This document shows, piece after piece, positions 32,480 through 45,300 of a stretch of DNA of 64,000 nt. The number at the start of each line of letters is the position of its first letter. Position 1 is the first letter of the stretch. Position numbers and translations under genes: made by a program. This DNA is from Hippasteria phrygiana (taxonomy: Eukaryota > Echinodermata > Asteroidea > Valvatida > Goniasteridae). The stretch is taken from positions 434,001 through 498,000 of the forward strand of contig JAZGUH010000534.1 of the NCBI GenBank assembly GCA_037893225.1, read 5' to 3'. The notes beneath the pieces are model-generated. The model did not search any database and was not told where the DNA came from. It was given only the letters and a program-made list of their open reading frames with translations.

Positions 32480-33914
32480 AGACAAAAAGCCTGTTGCCCG
32501 GCAGACAAATTAATGCCAAACAACTATGCAGTGCAATTTTTTTCTTTTTTATTAAAGAAAAGCGAAAAAAAAGGCACAAACTGAGTCCCTCTCATTTAGT
32601 GGTACACCCAAGATTCGACTTTGGGGCTCACCAATTTTGTTTTCAATTTTGTTTTAAAAAAATGTTCCCCCCTATTGTTGCTAGGGGGATAGGTTAAACC
32701 CAACTAAAAACCCTTTGGTTCACCTTTACTGCTCCCATTGAATTCTTTTAACTGCCATGGTTGGGCAAGAAAATGTTATTAAGCTTGCAGTTTTCTTTTA
32801 AAACTCTTGATAGTCCAAAGGAAACGTTCCACTTTCGTACAACTATCTCCATACAATGGTAGGAGAATTGTTCATATATGACAGACAGGCATGTTTAATA
32901 ATTCAGAAGTAGAGAACTCCATTCGAATGGAATCTATAGTATCTACTCAATGGGCACAGACAGAAATAAACACAAACTACACGTTCATATCTTTTGACCT
33001 AAAATAATTTCTGGATTTATTCGAGTAACAGATATCCAACTGGAGGATCCAAAAATAGAATTACAGATAATTGTATTTGTTAAACGTTGCAACATAATTT
33101 GGGATGAAGAAATGAATTGAGCTCAACTCAGTTAAAGTTTAATTTGCAGTCATTACATTGCCATAATGGGCTGGCATAATCCTTGTACTAAAGGTATGAT
33201 ACAACTTCGGTAATGATTAAAACAATTACATTGTTTAGTTTCAATCTTAAAGCTTACTGTTTATCAAGATGATATCCGTACCAATCCTTCTGAGAAATAT
33301 TTCCATCTAAAGTGCTATCGTCTCTGATAAAAGTGTTTCTGGGATCTCCAAAAATGCAGTGGCTTAATTATGTCCATTTCAATAAGCATACGCGCATAAT
33401 AAACATGCACAAACGACTGTTAAAAACCAAACAGTTTTTATAATTCCTGTGCATGCGGCAAACGGGCGACTCTGCCCGAAATAACCCTAAAAGGGCGACG
33501 CGCGAGTCGCCCATTTAGAGCACTTTCCCCACGCACCCTACTAAAAAACACTCCAAAGGGGCGACTTTCACAATGGGGCGACAGTTATGTGTCGCCCTAT
33601 TCGACCGCGTCGCCCGAACCCACTCTTTTCGAGCATCATGTGTCGGCCCAACCGGCAATTGAGGAAAATTCATCTTCTCATGACTCAAAGGACATTAAGT
33701 TGAAACTTTCTCAGGTTTGCTATTACATGCTGAATCACATACTGCATGGATACTGCTAGTCAGCTGTACCAATGCTGCACCATACCTTTAAATACAAATG
33801 TAAATTTAAAACGTTTTCAAATGGTTTTTCATCAGGACTGATCTGTCCTCCATAACTGTGCATGCTAGTGTTTTTGCTAAAGCATATAATTAGCAAGAGA
33901 TAATCAAGTCAGAC
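32480..33914. other. No gene; cluster of GGGCGAC/GTCGCCC words
   Basis: No coding frame of note. Between 33455 and 33625 the heptamer GGGCGAC or its complement occurs at least seven times within 170 bp, in an otherwise AT-rich region. Confidence 0.45.
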
Positions 33915-34412
33915 TAGTCATTATCAAGCGCCAAGGCGCTTTAAACGTATTTGTTTCAAACCGGCCCAGCACATTTATTCCCATTCATAAAATACCTTTT
34001 TGTATAATTAAGCTAAAAACCTCCGAAAATTATAAATTTCCAATGATTTTGTTCAATTTGTTTTAACCTTGGTTTGTAAAACACCCCTTTACAGCTATTT
34101 AATGGTTCGTGCCTCACGTAAGTAGTGCTAAAAATTGACTGGAAATTGACGTGCGCGTGACATATGTGGTGTAATGTGGCGCAGAACGCAGCAATACCGG
34201 TGTAGTGTGAAATTATGGACTCTAAATACGGACGCAACGGCAGTATTGCACTTGCGTAAGTGACTGGTCGCGCGAGTGTTCAATCAACAATAAAAGGAAT
34301 CAGATTTCATAGGAGTCTATATTTCGCGTGACACCGGTTGGTGTTTTATCGGCAGTGTAAAACCACGGGCTCTCGACCGAAGGAACGGGTAAACTGTCTT
34401 AGGTATTTATGA
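33915..34412. mobile_element. Hairpin-headed repeat family, copy 1 (left arm lost)
   Basis: It starts within the right hairpin arm (GCGCCAAGGCG..AAACCGGCCCAGCACAT). It continues through the shared body: CATTCATAAAATACC, AAAACCTCCGAAAATTATAA, GCGCAGAACGCAGCAATACC and GAACGGGTAAACTGTCTTAG. The same order occurs at 42925-43525 and, more diverged, at 39433-39985. Confidence 0.75.
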
Positions 34413-34764
34413 ATTATAAATAAATATTCGGTTATTATTCTGCCTCCCCAAAAATGACAAAACACTGAACAGTAAATTTTCCTCCACAATGCTGCCCTTG
34501 TTCATCAGAATAAAAACAGAATTTAAATGTCAAACAAGGAACTAATTCAGCTCTTGACAATGCAGAAATATAATTTAAATGCCCCAAAAGGTCCTCCAGG
34601 CGCACAAATACATAATTCTCAAACATTTATAATCAATTTCTTTTCAGGAGTATATTTAAGAGAAGTCTTGGTCCACCTAGCCTGGTAATAATTTGTTGTG
34701 AATGTCAAAACACTGAGCATGGGTTAAATCTTGGAGGAAAGCTGCCGATACAAATTATAAGTAA

Positions 34765-35142
34765 GGGAGTACTTCCTAACCCATGGCCGGGCCAGGCCGT
34801 TGAAAAGCCGGGCCAAGCCCGCGCCTTCTGGCTTTTAGTCTTGCTATTGTGAGCCACAAATCACCTAACAATATAAAATCTACTAATCGATAAAGCCTGG
34901 CCTCTGCTAGGCCCGGCTGTGGCCCCTCCCAGACTAATCTGTAGCGATTGCTTTTGTTGTCATTCCATTCACTGGCCGAGATCAAGTCTGGGTGAACAAT
35001 GGGAGCTGGCTTGACTCCAACATTAGTGGGCAGTTTATTGTGCACAACCAGGGGATTATAGAAGCCCGAAGGCCCGGGCGTTTCCGGGGCTTGGCCAGGC
35101 TTTTCAACGGCCTGGCCCAACCATGGATTAGGCAGTGCTCCC
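34765..35142. mobile_element. PIF/Harbinger-like MITE, copy 1
   Basis: The ~55-bp inverted ends start GGGAG(T/C)ACT.CCTAA.CCATGG and continue GGGCCAGGCCGTTGAAAAGCC. They are bracketed by TAA on both sides (34762-34764, 35143-35145). A 3-bp TWA duplication is typical of PIF/Harbinger. Same family at 62401-62761. Confidence 0.8.
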
Positions 35143-35164
35143 TAATAAAATTGCTCATTTGCAC

Positions 35165-35410
35165 AAACAGGGGAGGTTAGTTGGTCTCAACAACAGTGGA
35201 AGTTTCCCCGCCTGGGTCTATACATGTAGGTCTGAAAATTGTGATAATTTCTTTGTCATCTGAAGATTGATCTTATATTTAGATCTGGACCCAGGAAAAC
35301 CGTAAGGGTTGTATAGGGCTGACAATGTGGCCAACTCCATCACCTCTAGCCCTTTACCTAGAGTGGCTTTTAGCCTTGTATTGGGCGACTGCCCTAAAAA
35401 TAGTTTAAAC
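35165..35410. repeat. SINE-like fragment
   Basis: It shares TGTGGCCAAC..CACC and GTGGCTTTTAGCCTTGTATT and GGGCGAC with the longer copy at 37765-38150. It lacks the tRNA-like start and tail. Diverged. Confidence 0.5.
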
Positions 35411-35582
35411 CCACACTGGAATTACCTACATGATCTTGAGCTTGATGCACTAGTTTGAGGCAACAGATTTTGCTTCAAGAAAGTAAACAAGAAACTTGCG
35501 GGTAACACCATGTGAAAATAATCTCTTCTGGGAAGATGTGTGGTTCTGAAGAAAAAAAACCGGGGTGAGAATAGAACTTGAC

Positions 35583-35616
35583 GTTTCGGACAGTGTGCTC
35601 TGTCCGTCCTCATCAG
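35583..35616 (-). ncRNA. Hammerhead-ribozyme-like core, probable Penelope-type remnant
   Basis: Read on the minus strand: CUGAUGA (35616-35610), stem II GGAC (35609-35606), a 14-base loop, GUCC (35591-35588), GAAAC (35587-35583), then GUC with the cleavable C. All invariant core boxes are present in order with perfect stem II pairing. Helix III is essentially absent, as described for the minimal hammerheads of Penelope-like elements. No Penelope RT is seen nearby, so this would be a terminal-repeat remnant. Activity is not shown. Confidence 0.5.
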
Positions 35617-36070
35617 GAGAGTGAGATTTTGCTTCATCTAAATTGTTTAAATTTGTTCAGTGGACCTCTGTGATCTCTTTCTAAATCTTGAGTTCTCTCT
35701 ACGTGACAAACTCAAGACTCATGAAGGCTTGTCATATTAAGGTATATTCAAGTATTACACTTATAGAAATGCCTCATTGTAAAATTAAAATAAAACCAAC
35801 TGCCACTGCCCTTGCATTATGCTTTTGATAAATGCCACAATCGTGCATCCCATGGGAAGGACAGGCAGACCAAGACCTTTATGTTTAAAACCCTCCTGTT
35901 CTCAGGGCCAAAATCGACCCAGCTGCTGTACAGATCAAAACCTATAAAATGTCAGATTGAAACACACACAAACTGTGAGAGTTGGTGTTAAGAGTTTTGA
36001 TAGGCTGTGATAGTTATAAGTATAGGAGGGTTTTAATATATTTCGAATTTTTATACTCGATGCGTAAACT

Positions 36071-36341
36071 CTATGTTTCGGTCACAGTGTTTGTATTTTT
36101 CTTTGCCAGCGCGATCTCCTTTATATCCGGAAGCAAAAGTTCCAGCTGTGTTGCGACATCTGAGAGCGCCTCCTCTTCCTTGTTGTCATCGACGACGGGA
36201 CTCCGGCTCCCAGAATGCAGCTGGTCTCGCTCTCGGCTGAGACCCATGTGCTTCTGCACCATGCCTTGGTAGCGTAGGAGTAGCGCGTGGCTGGCGGGGG
36301 CCAGGTGGGCATTTAGAAAGGTAATGAGTTGGGGAACGAGC
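36071..36341 (-). CDS. UFL1: UFL1 last coding exon H
   Basis: Acceptor TTACCTCCTCAG. The reading frame joins exon G (codon split AA/G) and runs to TAG. It encodes [28 protein letters not shown], a variable acidic region and the terminal helix ending NTVTET, like the end of other animal UFL1 proteins. Confidence 0.93.
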
Positions 36342-39300
36342 CTGAGGAGGTAACACACACACAAAGACACATTGGGAGTCCAATTTTGTGAAAGTGATTA
36401 TTATTCGTTGAGGTTACACAAATGACTCAAGTTTTGTGAAGAAATCTAGTATCTCAAAGAATATACCAGACCAGAAAGAAATTACATGACTCGAGTTTCG
36501 TGAAGAAATCTAGTATCTCAAAGAATATACCAGACCAGAAAGAAATTACCAGGGCCAACTTTCTTGGAGCTTCTTAAATGCACACATTATCCAAGAATCC
36601 CCAAAATTTCATCTCTTTGGTTAGTCACCTCACCTATTTCCAAGGTCCGAGTCTAAATATTCTACCATAATATGTGGGAAAAAAGAAAAAAAGGAAAAAA
36701 AAACCAGAACAAAACCAAAACTACACAGCATTGACATCTGGACATTCAGACCGGCACCGCAGCCTGTACGCAGCCTAAGCATTACCCAGACCAGGCTTAA
36801 GGGTACACCTCTGAATTTTCCAATTTTTCAATGGTCCGACTTTTCCGAACCAAACCGGCATCCCCAAAATGATTTTTTGTCAATGATTTTCAGAAAAATG
36901 CCGCATTTTCAAGTGATGGTCATGTACATTATAATATTCTACTTTTGAATGATCTTTCCAACCACAGCAATTTTTGAAGGAATGTTTTTTGCAGCCCAAT
37001 TGGGTGCATCCACGGGAAGGTGTCCCTTAAACCCTAACGTCATAGGCATCCCTTTTGGGGTACAGTACACTATACTGCAAAATAATACATCATTTCTTAT
37101 ACGCCAGTGTAGTAAGACTACTGCATACTACAGTTTACTACTAGTAGTATTTTGTAGCTTTAGGTGAAGTTAGGGTTAAATAATGGTTAGCAGAAAAATT
37201 GTGCTGACGTTAGTGGTATTCAGTCATGTGCGAAACAAAGATTTCTAAAGTTGCGTTACAGGTTCAGCAAATTCTACCCCAAATCCCTTATGGTCTCTTT
37301 GGAATGGACAAACGCTCAGTTAGCAGAAAATCAAGTGCTTAGCTATCCTGTGAAATTGGGCCAAGGACCGACATACACTTAATCAAACATTATTAAAATG
37401 ACGTACCACTTTTAGGCCTTAGCACTAGGGGTATCATTGAGAAAAACCAAAATACACTGATCAAGTTTTCAAGTCACTGGTACATCATCTAAATCGCTAT
37501 GGTGCTTTCTCTATGATTTAAGTATGCCTAGCCTGAAACTGCCCTGAATAATACTTACTTGCCCGGTGCATGCAGCATACACTGTGTGCTGTTCTGGAAG
37601 ACAAGTACTACGGCTAGGTGTAAGGCCATGGCTGGGTCGTTCTCATTCTGCAGTTGTTCACGTAAGGCTTGGCGATGGTTGAAGACAAGCTGTCTGTTGA
37701 TATGAATAGACAAAAGTAATTGCTAAATCATTTCCGAGATATAATCAAATTTGTCCAGAACTGGCCCTTGTCAAGTAGTGGTGTAAAATGGTATTTCGGT
37801 TCAAACTCTGCTGGGGATCATGGTGCTATGTTCTATCTTGAGCAAGATACTTTACTGCAATTGCCTCTCTCCACCTGGGAGTACATGTATCAATGGGTGC
37901 CTGTCAGGGTAGAGAACAGATAGAGCTGATCTCAAACTGCTGCATGGAACTGATCCCATGACCTGATGAAGGGGTAAGGGTGGTAGGGCCACCTAAAATG
38001 TGGCCAACACCACCACATCTGCTGTAGCTCTTTACCATGGGTGGCTTTTAGCCTTGTATTGGGCGACCTCCATTAAAAATGTAAAATAATTGTGAAGCGC
38101 TTTCAGACATTTATAAACAACGTTATATAAGAACCAAATTATAATTAGAATAAATCTTGACTCAAAATGATTAATCGTGACTCAAGCCCGAGTCTGAGTA
38201 ATTAACAATGCAACTTGATTCTGAGTCACGAGTCTGTTCCCTACAGAAAAGAAGTCCGTGCCCAGAGTTGTAATCAAGTCAATCACAAGTCAATCACAAG
38301 TCATCACAAGTCAGATCCAAAGGCAGATCACAAGTCAGATCCAAAGGCAGATCACAAGTCAATGCAAGTCAGCTCATAATGGAATGAACAATGACAAAGG
38401 AATGCTTTATATAGTGTGTTTGAATATCTTGTTACATGACTTGTGATTGACTTGTGATTGACTTGTGATTGACTTGTGATTGACTTGTGATTGACTTGTG
38501 ATTGACTTGTGATTAACTTGATTACAATTCTGCCTGTACCTCTCTTTCTTTTTGTCCAGCTTCTTGAGCAAGATGTCGCATTTGTTGGAGTCGCATGCCC
38601 GCTCTAAATTGCTGAGAAATTCTCCAAGTTCCTGCAAAAATGTGAGAATAAAATGAGGATCATTAATGGTGCTGAATTTGCGACTGATTTTCATTGAAAA
38701 GCCTGTCCATGAAAAGTGCAGGACGAATTCATTTATTTTCCACAGCTGCGAGCTCAAATCTTTTAAGGTCCAAAAACTAATTTCCCCAAGAAGCGAGACA
38801 AGGGAACAAACAAAACAACAGCAGCAATACACTTTTCTTTCAAAATAGAAAAATATTAGAATTTGTAATTCCCTTTTTTTCCCCATTATCGATTCAATGA
38901 AGTTGCATGTGCATACAATAGTTAATAAGTAACTGAACTGGAACAGCAACCCTCGGAAATGGTTTAACAAAAAAGACCAAGTAAAAAAGAAAAACGTATT
39001 TAGCATCCAGGTTTTTAAAGAAAATTAGGAGGGGATTTATATTTGTTATTTTATATTTTCAAGATGGCCGCCATTCATTCTTAAAATTTGCGACAACTCT
39101 AGGCTTTTCTATAGGCTGATGTCTATAGGTGCGCATTCCTGCGCACTCAATCCATTTATGTTTCAATGATATTGTTCTTGAATGGGAGTGTAATCAATAG
39201 ATAAGGCTTTTTCAAACAATGCTTTCATTCACACAAAAAAGGGGGTTCCAACAAATGCGATGAATAAGACCACTTCAGCATAGTGCCTATTGTTTGCATT

Positions 39301-42300
39301 TACGCTTGGCTGCACAGCGCTGTTCTTTTTAATATACGTACCAGCACCCCATCAATAACAGCCAGACGCAAGAGGTCAAATAAATATAGTTTTTGTCTAT
39401 ATTTGAGGAAGCCAAATGATGATAAATAAGGGGATAAAAGTGTGATGACCCGGTCTTTACCACGTCAATAATAACCGAGGAGGGGCGTGACCGCTGATAA
39501 TGGACCGAGCCGAAGGCGAGGTTCATTAACAGCGGTCACGACCCTTCGAGGTTATTATTGACTGGTGAAGACCAGGTCATCACATTTTTATCTCCATTCA
39601 TAAATGGCTTCTTACAAAAAAATGCAAAAACCTCCCGTAAAAAGGACAAAATGCGAAGCTTTTTCACCCCACTTTTTCTCCCATTTGCTCAGTACAAAAC
39701 ACATGGGCGTGAAGGCGCTCCGCGCCAGTCTGTCGTGTGCGCGTACGCACGAGATGCAGCATTTTATACGCGTGCATTAGCGTTGTCTTACATTATGAAG
39801 TTCAGTACATCTTGTGCGCGCACCTACTACGCTCTCCCTGTTGCGTATCGGCTGAGAACAGCTGGTTATGACGCGCCGTGTTGAAACAACTTCCAGCCGC
39901 GTTTAAACAACCGTTTAAACACACCCACGTGACAGGCTCTAGACCAATAGGGATAGTGAAACTCGCTGAGGCATTTATGAATGTCTTATGTTATGGGGTA
40001 GAATATTCCAACTAACAGGGCCAGTGTACTGAATGCTATGTTGAAAGTTGTATGGGTTTGGGCAATGTTTGTTGATCTTGTGTTGTGATTTTGAATATTG
40101 TAATCTAATTTCAAGAATGACTTTAAAATGTCCTGGGAGTTCTCGTCCTTTTTTTTAATACCTTGCCATTCAAACCGTTGTGCAGCTTTGAGAGGGGTGT
40201 CCGCAACTCATCCTTCAGTTTCACAAGTATGCCAGCCCTTGTCTGGAATAAAAGAATCAATTCGCAATAATTCACTACTAGCATGACCAGTATTTTTGTT
40301 TGTGGTTTTGCAAAAATGAGATCTCTTGTTGTAAAATGGAATTTCAGAGTTTACTGTATGAAACTGTACCAGAAAGAGCCGGAAACATGCTTTTGTTTAG
40401 TACATCGTGGACCTCTGTAGGTAAAAGGTATAGGCCTAAAGTTTTTCACAAAGTTTGAAACATTAGATGGAATTGTGCGTCGAGGGGATATATTTCAATA
40501 TTGGGTTTTGCCCTTCGCCGACGTATTTTATAAACACTGTATTACTCAGTGTTGTCCCAAGAGAATATTTTGAAAAAAATCACTCGGGTGGGACTCGATC
40601 TGATATCGAGACTGATCTGGTATGTGGTCGAGTGGTAAGACGTCTGCACTAGAAAGCAGAAGGTCGTGGGTTCGAGTCCCACCCAAGTGATTTTTTTCTA
40701 AATAATCTCTCGGGACAACACTGAGTATACAGTGTTTATAAAATACGTCGGTGAAGGGCAAAATCCAATACTGAAAGTTTGAAACAATGTAATATAAAAA
40801 ATGGAACTTGACAACAAATTTGACTAGTTACATGTGGACAGGTCCTATGAAATTTTTGTAGTGACATTTTTTCGAATTTTTGTGTGCATAAAAAAGAAAT
40901 TTCAAAGTGAACAAAGAAAGCTTGCAGGAGCGGGATTTGAACCTGCGACCTCTGGAACACTGTACCGGTGCTCCATAAACTGAGCTATCTTGCCCTATGT
41001 TGCCTTATGGTGACCAGTTCCCTCAGAACAAAGACACTGGCAATTTGGGAGACCGCCAACATAGCTCAGTAAATAGTAGAGCACCAGTACGGTATTCCGG
41101 AGGTCGTAGGTTCAAATCTTGCTCCTGTCAGCTTTCCTTGTTCACTTTGAAAATTCATTCAAAATACCTAGTCAGTTTTCACTCATGGTTTGTTTGACGA
41201 TGCATAAAATAAAAAACACACTCAGCTCTTTTGGAAAATGTCACACAACTTGCTTATGCTTGTACTTTAATACTGCACTGCAAAATAAATATTGTTGAAA
41301 TATAGGAACATAACCCAAACTTTGATCTTTCCCCATCTATATCGCATCACAATTTTACCTCTGCGTTCAGTGTTGTTGGGTCAACTTCCGACATCAAATT
41401 CTCACTGGCGACGGCACTGAGAAGCAGGTTGGTGATATCCGTGCACAGTGTTCGTAATAAGTATCTAGATAGCTGGTTCTCTAAATCTTCGTCTGAGAAG
41501 AAAATGAAATTCAAACGATGAAGTTGCCTATAGGCTGCGTCTAAATCGGATATTTTTGGGCTACAGTTTTGGTTTCGCCATCGCCATGGAACACTGAGTA
41601 TCCGTAGCTATCGCCAGGAGAAAGTTCGGTTGGGCGACAAGAGTCAACTAGACTTAACCATAGTCAATCTGGATGTCACTCGAACGCTGTGTGGTTTGAC
41701 TAGCTAGTCCAACTGGATCAACCTAGCCCCGGAGTACTGTTTCTCTAGTCAAATTCTCGAGTTACTTGTACATCACGGTTTCAAGATGGAAGAAAGGTAA
41801 ACTGGGGCAAGTTTTGCAAACGTTTACGATAAATTGTAGGTTTTGTCCAATGATAATAACTCTTTGCAATAAGAGAATTAATTATTTATTGCACTAAAGT
41901 TAAGTAGAGAAAATAATAGAAATAAATAACAGAAAATACGAATTCGTCAAACAATCCAATAAAAATGGTGTTCTTTGCATTTTGTTGTTGCTGCACACTA
42001 AACTAGATTTGACGTAGTCGATTGACTCGACGCGTTTGATTTGTAGGGATTGATCATAATAACTAATATATATGTACCAGAAAGGTTAAAATGTCAGCTT
42101 TCATATTGTGATCCAATCAGGCATTATCATGGTATCTGCATGTTTCAAAGAGTCAAATTTAAGACTTTTTAAGACCCTTTTAATGCTGCCCTAAACAAGA
42201 TTTAAGATAAAAAATAAGCAGACCGGAACTAGATGTATGAGTGGATTTTGGATCCCGGGATTGGAATGCTCGGTAAATACATTGTGCGGTGTTTGCCACG

Positions 42301-45300
42301 TGCGATCAGCTTTCCGGAAAAATTTGCTATGCGCTCAAATAGCTGATTTTTTTGCACACACAGTGTGATTGTTATTTACGACCTGATAAAAAACATCATT
42401 ACTCGCTTCTTCCATTTATTAAAGACCTTGGAGAACTCAATTTAATACTTTTTAATTCTTTTTAAGGCCTCAAATTGAGAAAATTCAATTTCAGACCTTT
42501 TAAGACTTGTTAAAGACCCGCAGATACCCTGATTATGACATAATGAGCACTTTACTAAGACAGGTGCAAATGCTGTTTTGGAAACTTTCAGTTTTGCGCC
42601 ATTGAGCTGGGGCATCACTGTGAAGAAAAGGAAATGGACAACATTTGTTACCATGTCACTGTACCTGATATTATGTAATCTCTTTTTCAATTTCTTCCAC
42701 AAATTGCTGTGTCAGGTGGTAATAGACACTTCAGGTGTGAAGGTGCTGCAGATAGCACAACAGCAAAGGGTGTGCCAAAGGGCGTTAACTGCACCACTTT
42801 CACATCTGAAGTGCCTGATTGGATTACATTTAAGGTACATAATATTTTTCATGATCAATCCCAACAAATCAGGAATACTAATTTATTTCTCGGTTTCGTT
42901 TTTTTAAATTTTACTCTGCATAAAGGGAATAAATATGTGCTGGGCCGGTTTTAAACAAGTATGTTTAAAACAGCCTTGGGGCCTGGATGCTTGATAATGA
43001 CCCGAGCCGAGCGTCCAGGCCCCAAGGCGGTTTTAAACGTGCTTGCTTAAAACCGGCCCAGCACATATTTATTCCCATTCATAAAATACCTTTTTGTATA
43101 ATTCAGCAAAAACCTCCGAAAATTATAAATTTCCAATGATTTGGTTCAATTGTTTTTACCTTGGTTTGTAAAACGCCCCTCTAGCTATTTAATGGTTCGT
43201 GCCTAACATGAGTAGTGCTAAAAATATCCTTATATAGAAATTTACGTGCGCGTGACGCGTCATGTGGCGCAGAACGCAGCAATACCGGTGTAGTCTGAAA
43301 TTCTACGGATGCAATGGTAGTATTGCACTTGCGTACCGTAATTGGGAGAGTGACTGCTCGCACGAGTGTTCAACCAATAAAAGGAACCAGATTTCATAGG
43401 AGTCTAAATTTCGTGACAAAAAGTGTTTAAAACCGGTTGGTGTTTTATCGGCCGTTTAAAACCACCCACGTGACGGGCTCTTGACCAATAGGAACGGGTA
43501 AACTGTCTTAGGTATTTGTGAATTAGAGATAATGTAATTTTTGTTTCACATTTACAAGTTTTAGAATAAGCGTACGTGCACTGTATACATGTATATCTCC
43601 GAGGACAAGAGAAGAAAGGAAACACAAAGAAACCTTTCAGTCCTCGAACGTAGAGTCTTTCGTTGAAATCGGTCCTCAAACGTAAGGATACGTGCTTAGT
43701 CTATGGGGGTTGGTTATATTAAAGGAACAATAGGAAACACAAAGCATTGTCCTCGGACGTATTGGGGAATTAAGTACGACTCTGCCCACAAACCAAATTC
43801 TGTAATTCCCACATACACCGTGATTCAAATAAGACATCCGCTGCCAATTTAATTTAAACCATCAAACTTTTTACACCCAATAACAGTGATGCTTCAAACA
43901 TGACACTACTTTCAAAAGCTGTGCAAAAGTCCAATGAAAATTTCACAGAAGCCCTTCTGCCTCTGTACATAATGATACAGCTTGCATAACATGTGAGAAG
44001 GCTTAGGGTAGATGGGTTTTGTCTGTGGTAACCAATGATGAGAAATACCGCCACTGAATGATCAAGATGGGATACCCTGAAACCAGAGTATGCATGAGTC
44101 ACAAATGAGTCACAAAAGATGAATTTAGGATAAAAACACAAACTTAAAGCTGTAAAACATAAAACTTGACACAAACCAAAATAACCAATGCTTCTGAAGA
44201 AAGAAATATGCATGCCTAGGCACATGGACGAGTCAATGCTAGATGGTTAAAAAACAAACGTGTGTTATTGAAAAACAACACAAACGCAACAACACTTCAA
44301 CCAAATAGCAATCCACATGGATTTTGCAGAAAAGAAAAAACGATAAAAGAACTGAATTTTTTTGGGCACAAATTTAAGCAATTCTACCAACATGATGCAA
44401 AACAATTGAATGCTGGAGAAGTCCAAGAATTTTGTTCATAATAACGTATGGGACATTTAGAAAGTTGAATCCTTTAAACTCTTGAATACGGATGACAGCC
44501 ATGGCCGCAGTTTGAAAAAGACCATCTGGCCCGTTGTCATCTATATGCACATTCCTGTGCATACTCAATCCATTGTTTGCCTATTGTACGGGTGTTATAA
44601 TGGTGCGCTGGGGTGCCATGCCGGCTTGTGCAGCCACGCAAAATTGACACAATTAAGAGGCTTGTGCAGCCAAGCGTAACATACACAATAATCCAACAAT
44701 GGATTGAAAATGCAGAGAATGAGTGTATAGATGTCACCCGGCCAGGTGGTAATATTCTATAGATGTCTATAGACGTCCTCCGGACACAAGGGGTTAAAGG
44801 GGATCTTTTCTTGTACTTGCCCGCTTTTTAGTTTTCGAACACCACTTGCAGCCGCATCAACACAAAGAAATGAATAAACATATTTTTTTTTTTGGCAAAA
44901 TAAAAAAAGAAGCAAGCGATACAACCAACTCACCCCTACCTAGAAACTGTCTGGCTCCTTTCTCAAACAGTCTCACGTTGTTCAGCAGCCCGTTGATCTT
45001 CTCCTGCACCACCTCTCGGTTCTTGCGTCGCTTGGTGCTGTCTGACGAACCAGACGCAGAGAGGAAGATTGACTTGGCTATGTCTTGGTACACTTTCTGA
45101 AGAGGCCTAAAGAAAATTAACAATCCATGAAATTGTTTTCTTTAACCCTAACCTCACCTAAAGCTACAAAATACTACCAGTAGTAAACTGTAGTATTAAA
45201 AGCAGTATTCTTACTGCACTGGCATATTAGAAATTATGTAGTACAGTTGTACTTTGTAGTATATTGTACTTTACCCCAATGGATGCCTAAGATGTTAGGG

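Noticed and set aside
38258..39006. 199-codon minus-strand frame around UFL1 exon F
   Set aside because: Only 38540-38631 is coding; the rest is intron with the GACTTGTGATT repeat kept open by its 11-bp period.
40622..40692. Functional tRNA-Ser
   Set aside because: The anticodon stem is a base short, there is no proper variable arm, and the sequence is embedded in a palindromic repeat.
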